Source: Microbacterium oxydans
Lineage (GTDB): Bacteria > Actinomycetota > Actinomycetes > Actinomycetales > Microbacteriaceae
NCBI RefSeq assembly: GCF_006540085.1
Contig: NZ_BJOG01000009.1
Location: forward strand, 62,001-126,000
Length of the DNA stretch: 64,000 nucleotides
Direction: 5' to 3'
Below the pieces are notes generated by a model. It was given only the letters and a program-made list of their open reading frames with translations. It searched no databases and was not told where the DNA came from. The position numbers and the translations under genes are program-made. This document shows, piece after piece, positions 1 through 8,744 of this stretch. Within the stretch, counting starts at the first letter, position 1. Every line of letters begins with the position of its first letter.

Positions 1-204
1 GATTCGTCCCGCTACTGGGATGCCGAGGCCTGGCGCACCGGCACCACACCGAGCGCGCGGATGGCGAGCTTCGACAAGCAGATCGTGCGCGACTGGCTCG
101 CCGCCAACTGGGACCAGGAGGGCGAGCCACCCCTGCTCCCGGACGACGTGGTCGAGCGCACCGCCGACCGCTACCGCGAGCTGATCGAGCGCCTCGGCGC
201 CTGA
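1..204 (+). CDS. purC: Phosphoribosylaminoimidazole-succinocarboxamide synthase, 3' end only
   Basis: The last 67 residues of SAICAR synthase run in from the left edge in frame 1 and stop at TGA 202-204. The enzyme joins aspartate to CAIR with ATP in cytosolic purine synthesis. The visible part holds the C-terminal signature of the family: DSSRYW close to the edge, then FDKQIVRDWL, followed by the usual acidic helical tail ending in ERLGA. The ATP-binding N-terminal half lies outside the window. purS and purQ lie 20 kb downstream rather than next to it. Confidence 0.9.
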   Translation, partial: DSSRYWDAEAWRTGTTPSARMASFDKQIVRDWLAANWDQEGEPPLLPDDVVERTADRYRELIERLGA

Positions 205-222
205 CGCTTCAGGCCTGACGAC

Positions 223-618
223 TCAGCTCAGCTCCACCCGGCGCACGTCTGTGTGGATGAAGTCGTCACCCTTGAAGAGCAGAGGCTCGTCGCGACTGAT
301 CGCGAGCGCATAAGAGAAGCAGTCGCCGTAGTTCAGCCGAGCCGCGCTCCCGGAACCGCGTCCGAATCTGACGAACGCCCTGGCCGCCAGACGCGCCTGG
401 GCCTCGTCGAGCGGAACGACGGTCGCACCCGTCGCTTCCAAAAGCTCGTCCAGCGCGAGCACCTTCGCCTCGCCTCCCTTGCCGCGGAGCACGATCATGC
501 ACTCCGTGAGCGTGGCCGCGGACAGTGAGAAGGGACCCTCCTCCAACAGTTCGCTCATCTCGGCAGCTTCGGGCTCAGCCATCAAGACAGCCACGAGGGC
601 CGAGGAATCGACGATCAA
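223..618 (-). CDS. vapC: VapC-family PIN-domain ribonuclease toxin
   Basis: A 131-residue PIN-domain protein, the usual size of a VapC toxin, which would cleave tRNA or rRNA when freed from its antitoxin. The PIN acidic residues are in place: D4 in the N-terminal IVDSSA motif, E39 in LTEC, D99 in YGDC and D118/D119 in GDDF. The start is a TTG (618-616) that overlaps the antitoxin stop as TTGA, so the two genes are translationally coupled. The weak start codon would keep toxin below antitoxin. The RNA target cannot be told from sequence. Confidence 0.85.
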   Translation of the reverse strand: MIVDSSALVAVLMAEPEAAEMSELLEEGPFSLSAATLTECMIVLRGKGGEAKVLALDELLEATGATVVPLDEAQARLAARAFVRFGRGSGSAARLNYGDCFSYALAISRDEPLLFKGDDFIHTDVRRVELS

Positions 619-887
619 CGCGGCATACCCGTCTCGTCGTAGAGCTCGTCCATGATCTCCTCGGTCGTGCGTCCGGGGGAGGGAATCTGCTGCGCCCGGC
701 GGATCACCGCACGGATACGGCGACGGCGCTCCTCTTCTTCGCCCGAGCGCTGCTCCTCCAACTCGGCGAGGCGCCGCCGAACGGCATCTTCCACCGCACT
801 GGTCTGACTCTGCCCGGTGAGCGCCGCGAGCCGGCGCACCAGCTCATGCGTCGTCTCGTTCTTGATGTTCAGGCTCATGTCTACCAT
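615..887 (-). CDS. vapB: VapB-family antitoxin (Rv0623/PSK type)
   Basis: A 90-residue antitoxin (87 if the second ATG at 878 is used) that begins SLNIKNETTHELVRRLAAL, as in the Rv0623-like family paired with PIN toxins. The N-terminal part is the DNA-binding and dimerisation region. The Arg/Glu-rich middle and the tail ending DELYDETGMPR would wrap the toxin. I chose the ATG at 887 because GAGG sits just upstream; 878 fits the family N-terminus equally well. It lies upstream of vapC, and the promoter side carries a 14-bp palindrome typical of autorepression. Confidence 0.82.
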   Translation of the reverse strand: MVDMSLNIKNETTHELVRRLAALTGQSQTSAVEDAVRRRLAELEEQRSGEEEERRRRIRAVIRRAQQIPSPGRTTEEIMDELYDETGMPR

Positions 888-913
888 TCTACCTCGCCGT
901 CTACCATGGTAGA
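879..913. promoter_or_regulatory. Putative vapBC autoregulatory operator
   Basis: A perfect 14-bp palindrome TCTACCATGGTAGA (900-913) lies just upstream of vapB. The half-site GTCTACCAT occurs twice, at 879-887 and 899-907, exactly 20 bp apart. VapB or the VapBC complex commonly binds such inverted repeats; binding here is inferred. Confidence 0.55.
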
Positions 914-989
914 AGACGTTCAGTGAAAACTCAGGAATCGGTAGTGTTGCTCCGGCACTCCTGCCATCCCCCGAACCTGAGGAGCCCGC

Positions 990-2318
990 ATGGCCCTGTG
1001 GAAGCTGCACGGAAACGGCCGCACGGTCGAGCCCGGCGCCGTCGTCCGTCCCGACGAGCGCCTGAACTGGCCCGCGACGATCGCGATCGGACTCCAGCAT
1101 GTCGTGGCGATGTTCGGGGCCACGTTCCTGGTGCCGATCATCACCGGGTTCCCGGTCGCCACCACGCTTCTCTTCAGCGGTGTAGGAACGATCCTGTTCC
1201 TGCTGGTCACACGCAACAAGCTGCCCAGCTACCTCGGTTCGTCGTTCGCCTTCATCGCGCCCGTGACCGCCGCCACCGCCTCCGCGAACATGGGCACGGC
1301 CCTGGCCGGGATCGTCGCGGTCGGCGTACTGCTGGCGATCATCGGGGTCGTGGTGCACACGGTCGGGGTGAAGTGGGTCGACCGCTTCCTGCCGCCGGTC
1401 CTCGCCGGCACGATCGTCGCCCTCATCGGGTTCAACCTCGCCGGTGCCGCGCACAACAACTACGCGGCAGCGCCCGTGACGGCGACGTTCACGCTCGCCA
1501 TCACCATCCTCTTCGCCGTCGTCTTCCGCGGATTCCTGGGCCGCATCTCGATCTTCCTCGGCGTGATCGCCGGCTACATCTTCGCGGCGTTCCGGGGAGA
1601 GCTCGACTTCTCGGCCGTCGAGAAGGCCGACTGGGTGGGCCTTCCCACCTTCCACTTCCCGAACTTCACCGAGCCCGGCACCCTCACCGCGCTCGCGATG
1701 TTCCTTCCCGTGGTCCTGGTCCTGATCGCCGAGAACGTCGGACACGTGCGCGGCGTCGCGACCATGACGGGTGACACGACCGTGAACCAGCAGACCGGCA
1801 AGGCCCTGATCGCAGACGGCGTCTCCACCACGCTCGCGGGATTCTTCGGCGGTTCGGGCACGACGACCTACGGCGAGAACATCGGCGTGATGGCATCCAC
1901 CCGCGTCTACTCGACCGCCGCGTACTGGGTGGCCGGCGCGGCCGCGATCCTCCTCAGCCTCTCCCCCAAGTTCGGCGAGGTCATCAACTCGGTGCCCGCG
2001 GGAGTGCTCGGCGGCGTGACCACGGCGCTCTACGGCCTGATCGGCGTCATCGGCATCAAGATCTGGGTCGACAACCGGGTCGACTTCTCGCGCCCGGTCA
2101 ACCAGTACACGGCAGCCGTCGCGCTGATCATGGCCGTCGGAGGCTTCATGATCAAGGACGAGGCATCCGGCTTCGAGTTGGGCGGCATCGTCATCGCCAC
2201 CGTCGCTGCGATCCTGATCTACCACCTGGGCAACCTCATCGCCCGCCTGCGCAAGACAGGCGCCGACGACCCCAAGCCCTTGGAGGCCGTCGGCCCGCTC
2301 GGCGGCGATCCCGAGTAA
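990..2318 (+). CDS. Uracil/nucleobase permease, NCS2 (UraA/RutG) family
   Basis: A 442-residue integral membrane protein of the nucleobase-ascorbate family that would import uracil or a related pyrimidine by proton symport. NCS2 signatures are visible: the GLQH motif at 34-37, IAENVGH at 246-252 and GGSGTTTYGENIG at 287-299. E248 and E296 align with the substrate-binding glutamates of E. coli UraA. About 12-14 hydrophobic segments span most of the length, and the charged C-tail is cytoplasmic. The gene has a GAGGAG-type ribosome site before ATG 990 and stands alone, closed by a strong hairpin. A xanthine permease is less likely given the UraA-like motifs. Confidence 0.85.
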   Translation: MALWKLHGNGRTVEPGAVVRPDERLNWPATIAIGLQHVVAMFGATFLVPIITGFPVATTLLFSGVGTILFLLVTRNKLPSYLGSSFAFIAPVTAATASANMGTALAGIVAVGVLLAIIGVVVHTVGVKWVDRFLPPVLAGTIVALIGFNLAGAAHNNYAAAPVTATFTLAITILFAVVFRGFLGRISIFLGVIAGYIFAAFRGELDFSAVEKADWVGLPTFHFPNFTEPGTLTALAMFLPVVLVLIAENVGHVRGVATMTGDTTVNQQTGKALIADGVSTTLAGFFGGSGTTTYGENIGVMASTRVYSTAAYWVAGAAAILLSLSPKFGEVINSVPAGVLGGVTTALYGLIGVIGIKIWVDNRVDFSRPVNQYTAAVALIMAVGGFMIKDEASGFELGGIVIATVAAILIYHLGNLIARLRKTGADDPKPLEAVGPLGGDPE

Positions 2319-2335
2319 GCCGGTCCCACAGACGA

Positions 2336-2371
2336 CGATCCCGGATGCCCCTCCTGAGGCATCCGGGATCG
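2336..2371. terminator. Hairpin terminator between convergent genes
   Basis: A perfect 14-bp stem (CGATCCCGGATGCC and its complement, 8-nt loop) lies between the ends of the uracil permease and biotin carboxylase genes. It can serve both strands; there is no T-run. Confidence 0.75.
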
Positions 2372-2391
2372 CTGCGTTCGCCGTGGAGCGC

Positions 2392-4122
2392 TCAGCCGAT
2401 GAGCCCGAAAACCTGATCGGCCGACACCATCTCCGCGACCTCGGCACGATGGGACAGGGTCCCGGTCCGGTGCGCGTTCACCGTGGTCTCCATCTTCATG
2501 GCGTCGAGCACCGCGACGGGTTCGCCCTCCGTGACCTCGGCGCCGTCGTCGACGAGCCACCGCACGAGAGTGCCGGGAACCGGCGAGCGCAGCTCACTCG
2601 GATCGGTCGTGGGTGCTGCGGCCGCAGGGTCGACGGGATGACCGAGGCCCGACAACAATCCGGCAGGGATCCCGAGCATCACACGTCGACCGTCGATCTC
2701 GACCGGGAAGCGCTGCAGCACGGACTCCGGCACCGCTGCCGGTCGCGACTGAGTCTCGAGCTTCGGCAGCAGCGCCTTCTCGATCCACTGGGTGTGCACC
2801 GCGAAGGTCGCCGTGGCGAACGCCTGCTCGTCGAGCGCCATCACGTCGAACGGGATGACGGTGGCCGGCCCATCCACGGTGAGCTCCCGCAGTGCCCGCC
2901 GCGCACGCACGATGGCGGCATCGCGGGAGTCGGCATGCACGATCAGCTTGGCGATCATCGAGTCGAAGGCCGATTGCACGACGTCGCCCTCCTCGATACC
3001 GCTGTCCCACCGCACACCGGGTCCGCCGGGGATGCGCAGACGGTCGACGCGACCGGGGCTGGGAAGGAAGCCACGGCCGGGGTCTTCGGCGTTGATGCGG
3101 AACTCGAAGGCATGCCCGACGGGTGTGGGCGTCTCGACGAACGACGGTCCCTCCCCGAAGGCGATGCGGAACTGCTCGCACACGAGGTCGGTTCCGGTGA
3201 CCTCTTCGGTGACCGGATGCTCCACCTGCAGTCGGGTGTTCACCTCGAGGAACGAGATGGTGCCGTCGGCGGCGAGCAGGAACTCAACGGTGCCCGCCCC
3301 GCGGTACTGCACCTCACCGCAGATCGAGCGCGCTGCATCGTGGAACCGCGCACGCTGCTCGACGGAGAGCCCGGGAGCAGGCGCCTCCTCGATCAGCTTC
3401 TGATTGCGGCGCTGCATCGAGCAGTCGCGGTCGCCGACCACCACGACACCGCCGAGTCCGTCGCCGAGCACCTGCACCTCGATGTGGCGCGGGCTCTCGA
3501 GGAAGCGCTCCACGAAGCACTCTCCTCGGCCGAAAGCCGCGACCGCCTCGCGAGTGGCCGCGTCGAAGGCCCCCGCGACCTCGGAAAGCTCACGCACCAC
3601 CTTGAGCCCGCGTCCGCCGCCGCCGAACGCGGCCTTGATCGCGATCGGGAGGCCATGTTCCTCGGCGAACGCCACCGCCTCCGCGGGCCCTGCCAGAGGC
3701 TCGTCGGTGCCGGCGGCGAGCGGTGCGCCGACCTGCTGGGCGATGCGGCGGGCCGTCATCTTGTCGCCGAGCGCGTCGATGCTCTCGGGGGTCGGTCCGA
3801 TCCAGACCAGCCCCGCATCCTCCACGGCACGGGCGAAGCCCGCGCTCTCCGACAGGAATCCGTATCCGGGGTGCACGGCAGTCGCCCCTGACCGCCGCGC
3901 GGCCGCGAGCAGCGCGTCGACGGACAGGTACGTCTCGGCCGCCGTGGAGCCGCCCAGCCCCACGGCCTCGTCGGCCAGGCGCACGTGCAGGGCATCGGCA
4001 TCCTGATCCGCATAGACCGCGACCGAGGTGTATCCGGCTTCAGCGCAGGCACGGATCACACGAACCGCGATCTCTCCGCGATTCGCGATCAGCACCTTCT
4101 GCGTGGGTGACGCCGTGGTCAT
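2392..4122 (-). CDS. Biotin carboxylase with C-terminal BCCP domain, oxoprolinase-linked
   Basis: A 576-residue fusion that carboxylates its own biotin with ATP and bicarbonate. The biotin carboxylase domain covers about 1-450 (IANRGEIA at 12-19, glycine loop AAFGGGGRG at 164-172, EVNTRLQVEHP at 293-303). A lipoyl/biotinyl domain covers about 508-576, with AMKM at 541-544 and K543 as the biotin attachment site. This resembles acyl-CoA carboxylase alpha chains, but no beta carboxyltransferase gene is near. It is instead the last gene of the PxpA/PxpBC operon, overlapping PxpBC by ATGA. The AHS1/AHS2 fold of PxpB/PxpC is related to the carboxyltransferase part of urea carboxylase, so the two proteins may act as one carboxylase; that is inference. 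An ordinary acetyl/propionyl-CoA carboxylase alpha subunit is the alternative. Confidence 0.85.
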   Translation of the reverse strand: MTTASPTQKVLIANRGEIAVRVIRACAEAGYTSVAVYADQDADALHVRLADEAVGLGGSTAAETYLSVDALLAAARRSGATAVHPGYGFLSESAGFARAVEDAGLVWIGPTPESIDALGDKMTARRIAQQVGAPLAAGTDEPLAGPAEAVAFAEEHGLPIAIKAAFGGGGRGLKVVRELSEVAGAFDAATREAVAAFGRGECFVERFLESPRHIEVQVLGDGLGGVVVVGDRDCSMQRRNQKLIEEAPAPGLSVEQRARFHDAARSICGEVQYRGAGTVEFLLAADGTISFLEVNTRLQVEHPVTEEVTGTDLVCEQFRIAFGEGPSFVETPTPVGHAFEFRINAEDPGRGFLPSPGRVDRLRIPGGPGVRWDSGIEEGDVVQSAFDSMIAKLIVHADSRDAAIVRARRALRELTVDGPATVIPFDVMALDEQAFATATFAVHTQWIEKALLPKLETQSRPAAVPESVLQRFPVEIDGRRVMLGIPAGLLSGLGHPVDPAAAAPTTDPSELRSPVPGTLVRWLVDDGAEVTEGEPVAVLDAMKMETTVNAHRTGTLSHRAEVAEMVSADQVFGLIG

Positions 4123-5723
4123 GAGGGCTCCTTGACGGTGAGACGAAGACGCACTCCCGGAGCCAGCTGACCCGCGAGGTCGAGGCTGCGATCCGTGAGC
4201 GCACCGATGATGGGGTATCCCCCGGTGAGCGGATGGTCGGGGAGGAACAGGACCGGCTGTCCGTCGGGCGGCACCTGGATCGCACCGGTGACGGCACCCT
4301 CGCTCGCGAGTTCGCCCACGCGCGCACGTTCCAGAGGCACCTCACCGTGCAGGCGGATGCCGACGCGATCGGACCGTGGCGTGACCGTCCACTCCTGGTC
4401 GGTGAGGGTGGCGAGTGCCGACGCCGTGAACCAGTCGTCGCGCGGACCGAGCGTGATCTCGAGCTCGATGAGTTCGCCGGGGGCCGGCAGATCGCGCGGA
4501 AGGGCATCGGGCTCGACGGGATGCACGCCGGCGTCGCCGACCCGGATGACGGCACCGGCTCCGAGCCTTTCCGGGCCGAGACCGGCGAGCGTGTCCGCCG
4601 CGCGACTTCCCAGCGCCGGCGCCGCGTCCAGGCCCCCACGGACGGCGACGACGTAGCGCAGTCCGCGTTCGGGGTGCCCGAGAGTGAGGTGATCGCCGTC
4701 GACCGTGGCGAAGGGTTCACCGTGTGCGACAGAGCGCTCGCGCCCCTCGGCGTCCTGCAGGGTGAGCGCACCGAGAGCACCGGTGACCGCCGCGACACCG
4801 GCACCCCGGAACCGCAGGACCGTTCCCCCGACGCTCTCAAGCACCGCGGCATCGGTCGCGTTGCCCACAGCCCGGTTGGCATCGCGCATCGCCCGACGGT
4901 CGGCCGCCCCCGATGCCGAGACCCCGAGCGCCGCATAGCCGGGGCGACCCCCATCCTGCACCAGCAGCTGCAGCGACGGGCGGACCACCTCGACCGCGGC
5001 ATCAGTGCCGAAACCCAGACCGTCCGCAGCCGACGCCGCGTGTTGCGCCGCGACGCGCCCAGGCCGCGCCGGGTCATCTCCGTTTCGGCCTGGATGACCA
5101 TCTGCCAGCCGAGCGGTTTCCCGCACGGGCTTGAAGCGCACGGTCGCGCCGGGCGCCAGCAGCGCAGGCGGCGTGCGGTCGATGTCCCACATCACGGCAT
5201 CCGTGCGACCGATCAGCTGCCATCCGCCCGGGCTCTCGCGGGGGTACACTCCGGTGAACTGTCCGGCGAGCGCGACCGAGCCGGCGGGCACGCGCGTACG
5301 CGGCGACGAGCGGCGCGGCACATCGAACAGCGGATCGCTGCTCACCACGTACCCGAAGCCGGGGGCGAACCCGGAGAACGCGACCCGCCAATCGGCAGCG
5401 AGATGCCTGTTGACGAGCGCTTCCGCCGACACGCCCAGCAGCGACGCCGCCTCGTCGAGGTCTTCACCGTCGTACCGCACGGGGATGACGGCATCGCCGG
5501 TCGCCGGGAGGTGCGCCGCATCGACCTCCGTCGCCTCCAGCACGGTGCTCAGATCATCCGCGGAGATGCGGACGGGGTCGAAACGCACCAGGACGGTCCT
5601 GGCGCCGGGGATGCGCTCGAGGACTCCGGGCAGTCCGTCCCAGGCGAGGTTCAGGCGCATCGCCTCGTCGAGGTCGGCCGCCTCGACGAGCAGGGCGTGA
5701 TCGGATGCGGTGAGGATGCGCAT
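4119..5723 (-). CDS. Fused 5-oxoprolinase subunits B and C (KipI-KipA/AHS1-AHS2)
   Basis: A 534-residue fusion of the two subunits that, with PxpA, open 5-oxoproline to glutamate using ATP in many bacteria. The N-terminal AHS1/KipI part covers about 1-205 (SGFAPGFGYV at 117-126, SPGGWQLIGRTD at 164-175). A Gly/Ala/Asp-rich linker follows at about 205-243. The AHS2/KipA part covers about 244-534 (VQDGGRPGYAALGVSASGA at 255-273). In B. subtilis these are separate genes, kipI and kipA. I started it at ATG 5723 ([10 protein letters not shown]), which overlaps the DUF1445 stop as TGATG; a longer upstream reading in the same frame does not look like protein. The 3' end overlaps the biotin carboxylase start. 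Confidence 0.85.
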   Translation of the reverse strand: MRILTASDHALLVEAADLDEAMRLNLAWDGLPGVLERIPGARTVLVRFDPVRISADDLSTVLEATEVDAAHLPATGDAVIPVRYDGEDLDEAASLLGVSAEALVNRHLAADWRVAFSGFAPGFGYVVSSDPLFDVPRRSSPRTRVPAGSVALAGQFTGVYPRESPGGWQLIGRTDAVMWDIDRTPPALLAPGATVRFKPVRETARLADGHPGRNGDDPARPGRVAAQHAASAADGLGFGTDAAVEVVRPSLQLLVQDGGRPGYAALGVSASGAADRRAMRDANRAVGNATDAAVLESVGGTVLRFRGAGVAAVTGALGALTLQDAEGRERSVAHGEPFATVDGDHLTLGHPERGLRYVVAVRGGLDAAPALGSRAADTLAGLGPERLGAGAVIRVGDAGVHPVEPDALPRDLPAPGELIELEITLGPRDDWFTASALATLTDQEWTVTPRSDRVGIRLHGEVPLERARVGELASEGAVTGAIQVPPDGQPVLFLPDHPLTGGYPIIGALTDRSLDLAGQLAPGVRLRLTVKEPS

Positions 5724-6523
5724 CAGACGAGATACTCCGCATCGGGAACATCGGTGATGAACATGTAGCCCGGAGCGTGCGTGATGGCGAACGGCGGCTT
5801 CGAGGCCATGATCGCCGCCTGCGGAGTGACACCGCACGCCCAGAACACCGGGACCTCGCCGTCGCGCACCTCGGGGGCGTCACCGAAGTCCGGATGCGCC
5901 AGGTCGTCGATGCCGAGCGAGGCCGGGTCGCCGATGTGGACGGGAGCACCGTGCACAGCGGGAGTCCGCCCGGAGATCTGCACCGCGTCCGCCACCCGGG
6001 ACGCGGGGATGGGGCGCATCGACACGACCATCTCGCCGCGCAGTCGTCCCGCGGGAGCGCACGCCGCATCGGTGCGGTACATCGGCACGTTGCGTCCGAG
6101 CTCCTGATGCCGGATCGGGATGCCGGCCTGCACGAGCCCGGATTCGAAGGTGAAGCTGCATCCGATGAGGAAGGCGACCAGATCAGGGTGCTCGGCCCAG
6201 GCCGCTCTCGCGTCGCCGACCTCCTCCGCCAGCTCGCCGTCGCGCCAGACGCGATACCGGCCGATGTCGGTGCGGATGTCGCTGCCGGGCGCGAGCCGAG
6301 ACTCCACCTGACCCTGCTCGATGACCTCCAGCACGGGGCACGGCTTCGGGTTGCGCTGGGCGAACAGCAGCGTCTCGAAAGCCCAGTCGGCCGGCACCGC
6401 GATCAGGTTCGCCTGCGTCAGCCCGACCGCGACGCCACTGGTCGGCTCGGCATGCCCGGCACGGATGGCGGCCCGCGCTCTGCGAGCATCGGCGAGCTGA
6501 GCGGCGGAGGCGAGGACGGACAC
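5723..6523 (-). CDS. DUF1445 putative hydro-lyase (YcsI-like)
   Basis: A 266-residue cytosolic protein of the DUF1445/YcsI family, whose members are annotated as putative hydro-lyases or D-glutamate cyclase-like enzymes. Recognisable family stretches are [34 protein letters not shown] and [12 protein letters not shown]. The start is taken as GTG 6523, one base after the pxpA stop, giving [20 protein letters not shown]. It sits between PxpA and PxpBC exactly as ycsI sits in the B. subtilis ycsF-ycsG-ycsI-kipI-kipA cluster, which ties it to 5-oxoproline or D-glutamate chemistry. The reaction is not established from this sequence. Confidence 0.8.
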   Translation of the reverse strand: MSVLASAAQLADARRARAAIRAGHAEPTSGVAVGLTQANLIAVPADWAFETLLFAQRNPKPCPVLEVIEQGQVESRLAPGSDIRTDIGRYRVWRDGELAEEVGDARAAWAEHPDLVAFLIGCSFTFESGLVQAGIPIRHQELGRNVPMYRTDAACAPAGRLRGEMVVSMRPIPASRVADAVQISGRTPAVHGAPVHIGDPASLGIDDLAHPDFGDAPEVRDGEVPVFWACGVTPQAAIMASKPPFAITHAPGYMFITDVPDAEYLV

Positions 6524-6524
6524 G

Positions 6525-7289
6525 TCAGGCTCCCGCGAACGGGGCGATCGTGATGCCCGCATCCTGCAGCATCCGTCTGGTCTCCGCCGCCATCGCCACC
6601 GAGCCGGGACTGTCGCCGTGCACGCAGATCGACTGCGCGACCACGGGTACATCGGTGCCGTCGATCGCGCGGATCACGCCGTCGGCGGCGAGGCGCACCA
6701 TGCGCTCGGCGACTTCGGCGGGGTCGTGCAGCACGGCCCCCTCCTCGGCGCGGGAGACGAGCTGGCCGTCCGGCTGATAGGCGCGATCGGCGAAGGCCTC
6801 GGCCGCGACCTCGAGTCCTGCCCGCTGGGCGACGTCGAGCACGACACCACCGGAGAGCCCCAGCAGCACGAGCTTCGGGTCGATCGCCCTGATGGCCGCG
6901 ACGACATCCTTCGCCTGCCGTTCGTCACGCGCGATCGTGTTGTACAGCGCGCCGTGAGGCTTGACGTACGACACCCTGCCGCCGACCGCCGAGGCCAGAC
7001 CCATGAGCGCACCGAGCTGGTACTCGACGTGCGCCTGCAGCGCGGCCGAGTCGATGTCGACCTTCGTCCGTCCGAAGTTCTCGTAGTCACGGTAGCCGGG
7101 GTGCGCACCGATCACGACGCCGCCCTGCACCGCGGCCGCGAGCGTCTCTCGGATGCCCTCCGGGCTCCCGGCGTGGAAGCCGCACGACACGTTCGCGCTC
7201 GTGACCAGCCGCAGCATGCTCTCGTCGTCGCTGACGATCCGGTCGGCGACGTTCTCGCCGAGGTCCGAGTTCAGGTCGATCGACGTCAT
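6525..7289 (-). CDS. pxpA: 5-oxoprolinase subunit A, LamB/YcsF family
   Basis: A 254-residue cytosolic protein of the LamB/YcsF family, the A subunit that with PxpB and PxpC hydrolyses 5-oxoproline to glutamate. Family motifs are present from the first residues: DLNSDLGE at 5-12 and [11 protein letters not shown] at 31-41, then VKPHGALYN and [11 protein letters not shown]. Its length matches B. subtilis YcsF (about 250). It follows the NRAMP transporter by 4 bases and precedes DUF1445 by 1 base, so all are one transcript. Confidence 0.88.
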   Translation of the reverse strand: MTSIDLNSDLGENVADRIVSDDESMLRLVTSANVSCGFHAGSPEGIRETLAAAVQGGVVIGAHPGYRDYENFGRTKVDIDSAALQAHVEYQLGALMGLASAVGGRVSYVKPHGALYNTIARDERQAKDVVAAIRAIDPKLVLLGLSGGVVLDVAQRAGLEVAAEAFADRAYQPDGQLVSRAEEGAVLHDPAEVAERMVRLAADGVIRAIDGTDVPVVAQSICVHGDSPGSVAMAAETRRMLQDAGITIAPFAGA

Positions 7290-7293
7290 GCGA

Positions 7294-8571
7294 TCACGCT
7301 CCGATTCCGAGGAAGGCGAAGATGGGACCGATCGACACGATCCCCATGTACCAGGTGAGCAGCGTCACGAGCGTACCGGCGACGAGCAGCCACATCGGGT
7401 ACTTCTTCGAGCCGAGCAGATCGCGCCGGAACCAGCCGATGTACATGAACACCGTGAGTCCGATCGGCAGGATCAGGCCGTTGAAGCCGCCGACGAAGAC
7501 GAGGATCGCAGCCGGGGCCGTGCCGATCGACAGGTACACCGCCAGAGACACGACGATGAACGCGACGGTCGCGAGCTGCAGCGGCCATCCGCCCTTGAGC
7601 TTCTTCGTGAACGTGGAGAGGAAGGTCGCAGAGGTGTACGCGGCGCCGATGACCGAGCTGATCGCCGCGGCCCAGAAGATCGCACCGAAGATGCGCAGGC
7701 CTGCGTCGCCGAGCACCGCGCCGAACGCCTGACCGGCCGGGTTCGCACCCTGCCCGGAGAGGTCGAGGGTGACGCCGGAGGCCACGACGCCGAGGATCGC
7801 GAGGAACAGCACGTAGCGCATGATGCCCGTCACGAGGATGCCGTTGGTCGCCGCGCGCATCACGGGGCCGGCGTGCTCCGGACCCGTGTGACCCGAGTCG
7901 AGGTAGCGGTGGGCGCCGGAGTAGGTGATGTATCCGCCGACGGTTCCGCCGACGATCGTGGTGATGGTGGCGAAGTTGAGCTCATCGGGCACGAAGGTCT
8001 GACGCAGCGCCTCGCCGATCGGCGGCTGCGCGATCACGGCCACGACCACGGTCATGACGATCATGCCGATGCCGAGCACCACGAGCACGACGTCCATCAC
8101 GGGGCCGGCCTTCTTCACGAGGAAGATGATGATCGCGAGGACTGCGGTGATGATCCCGCCGAGCTTCGCGTCGATGCCGAGCAGCGCGTTCAGGCCGAGA
8201 CCTCCACCGGCGATGTTCCCGATGTTGAAGGCCAGCCCGCCGATCACGACGAGCACCGCGATCAGATGCCCGGAGAACGGGATGGCGCTGTTGGCGAGTT
8301 CACCCGCGCGCTTTCCGGAAGAGGTGATCATGCGCCAGATGTTCAGCTGCACCGCGATGTCGACGAGGATCGAGACGAGGATCGCGAACGCGAACGCCGC
8401 GCCCATCGTCGCCGTGAACGTGGCGGTCTGCGTGATGAAGCCGGGACCGATGGCACTGGTGGCCATGAGGAAGATCGCGCCGATGACGGCGCTGCGCCCG
8501 GCGCGCTTCTTCGCGGAGGAGAGGCGGGCTTCGTCTTCCGGCGAGAGGGAGGCGGTGGTCTGCTCAGACAT
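7294..8571 (-). CDS. NRAMP-family divalent metal transporter (YcsG-like)
   Basis: A 425-residue membrane protein of the NRAMP fold with about 11 hydrophobic segments, first gene of the oxoproline operon. The N-terminal helix carries [13 protein letters not shown], where canonical NRAMP metal transporters have a DPGN motif. That metal-binding DPGN is not present, as in other YcsG-type members, so the substrate may not be manganese or iron. Helix-6-like [16 protein letters not shown] is also unlike the MPH motif of true metal importers. It could bring in oxoproline or another operon substrate; this is inference from location and missing motifs. The start is ATG 8571. Confidence 0.8.
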   Translation of the reverse strand: MSEQTTASLSPEDEARLSSAKKRAGRSAVIGAIFLMATSAIGPGFITQTATFTATMGAAFAFAILVSILVDIAVQLNIWRMITSSGKRAGELANSAIPFSGHLIAVLVVIGGLAFNIGNIAGGGLGLNALLGIDAKLGGIITAVLAIIIFLVKKAGPVMDVVLVVLGIGMIVMTVVVAVIAQPPIGEALRQTFVPDELNFATITTIVGGTVGGYITYSGAHRYLDSGHTGPEHAGPVMRAATNGILVTGIMRYVLFLAILGVVASGVTLDLSGQGANPAGQAFGAVLGDAGLRIFGAIFWAAAISSVIGAAYTSATFLSTFTKKLKGGWPLQLATVAFIVVSLAVYLSIGTAPAAILVFVGGFNGLILPIGLTVFMYIGWFRRDLLGSKKYPMWLLVAGTLVTLLTWYMGIVSIGPIFAFLGIGA

Positions 8572-8615
8572 GGAGGGGGATTCCCATCGTCGTTGGTGGG
8601 TGTCGGGTGACCCCC

Positions 8616-8651
8616 AGTGTAGAACGGATAGAACCCGATTGTTCAACAATC
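8616..8651 (-). promoter_or_regulatory. Oxoproline operon promoter with GntR-type operator
   Basis: Between the divergent NRAMP and gntR genes lies the inverted repeat GATTGTTCAACAATC (8637-8651; 7-bp arms, one central base), the shape of a GntR/FadR-family operator. On the minus strand it contains a -35-like TTGAAC, followed 19 bp later by TACACT (8621-8616). Binding of the GntR protein there would block the operon. Confidence 0.6.
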
Positions 8652-8732
8652 ATGTTACGGCCGCGCTACAGAACGGTTGCCGTCGTGTGATTTCCGGCAC
8701 CCGATCGGCGACGACCCCCGTGAACCGACGCC

Positions 8733-8738
8733 TACGAT
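8733..8738 (+). promoter_or_regulatory. -10 element of leaderless gntR
   Basis: TACGAT ends 6 bp before the ATG at 8745, the geometry at which transcription starts on the A of the start codon. No Shine-Dalgarno sequence is present. Confidence 0.5.
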
Positions 8739-8744
8739 GAAGGC

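Noticed and set aside
615..2447. Long minus-strand open frame antisense to the uracil permease
   Set aside because: Composition is Arg/Asp/Gly-rich with no domain; it is the usual GC-rich shadow of a real plus-strand gene. Only its last 90 codons (VapB) are real.
2383..3891. Plus-strand open frame opposite the biotin carboxylase
   Set aside because: His/Arg-rich translation without motifs, exactly antisense to a well-supported carboxylase.
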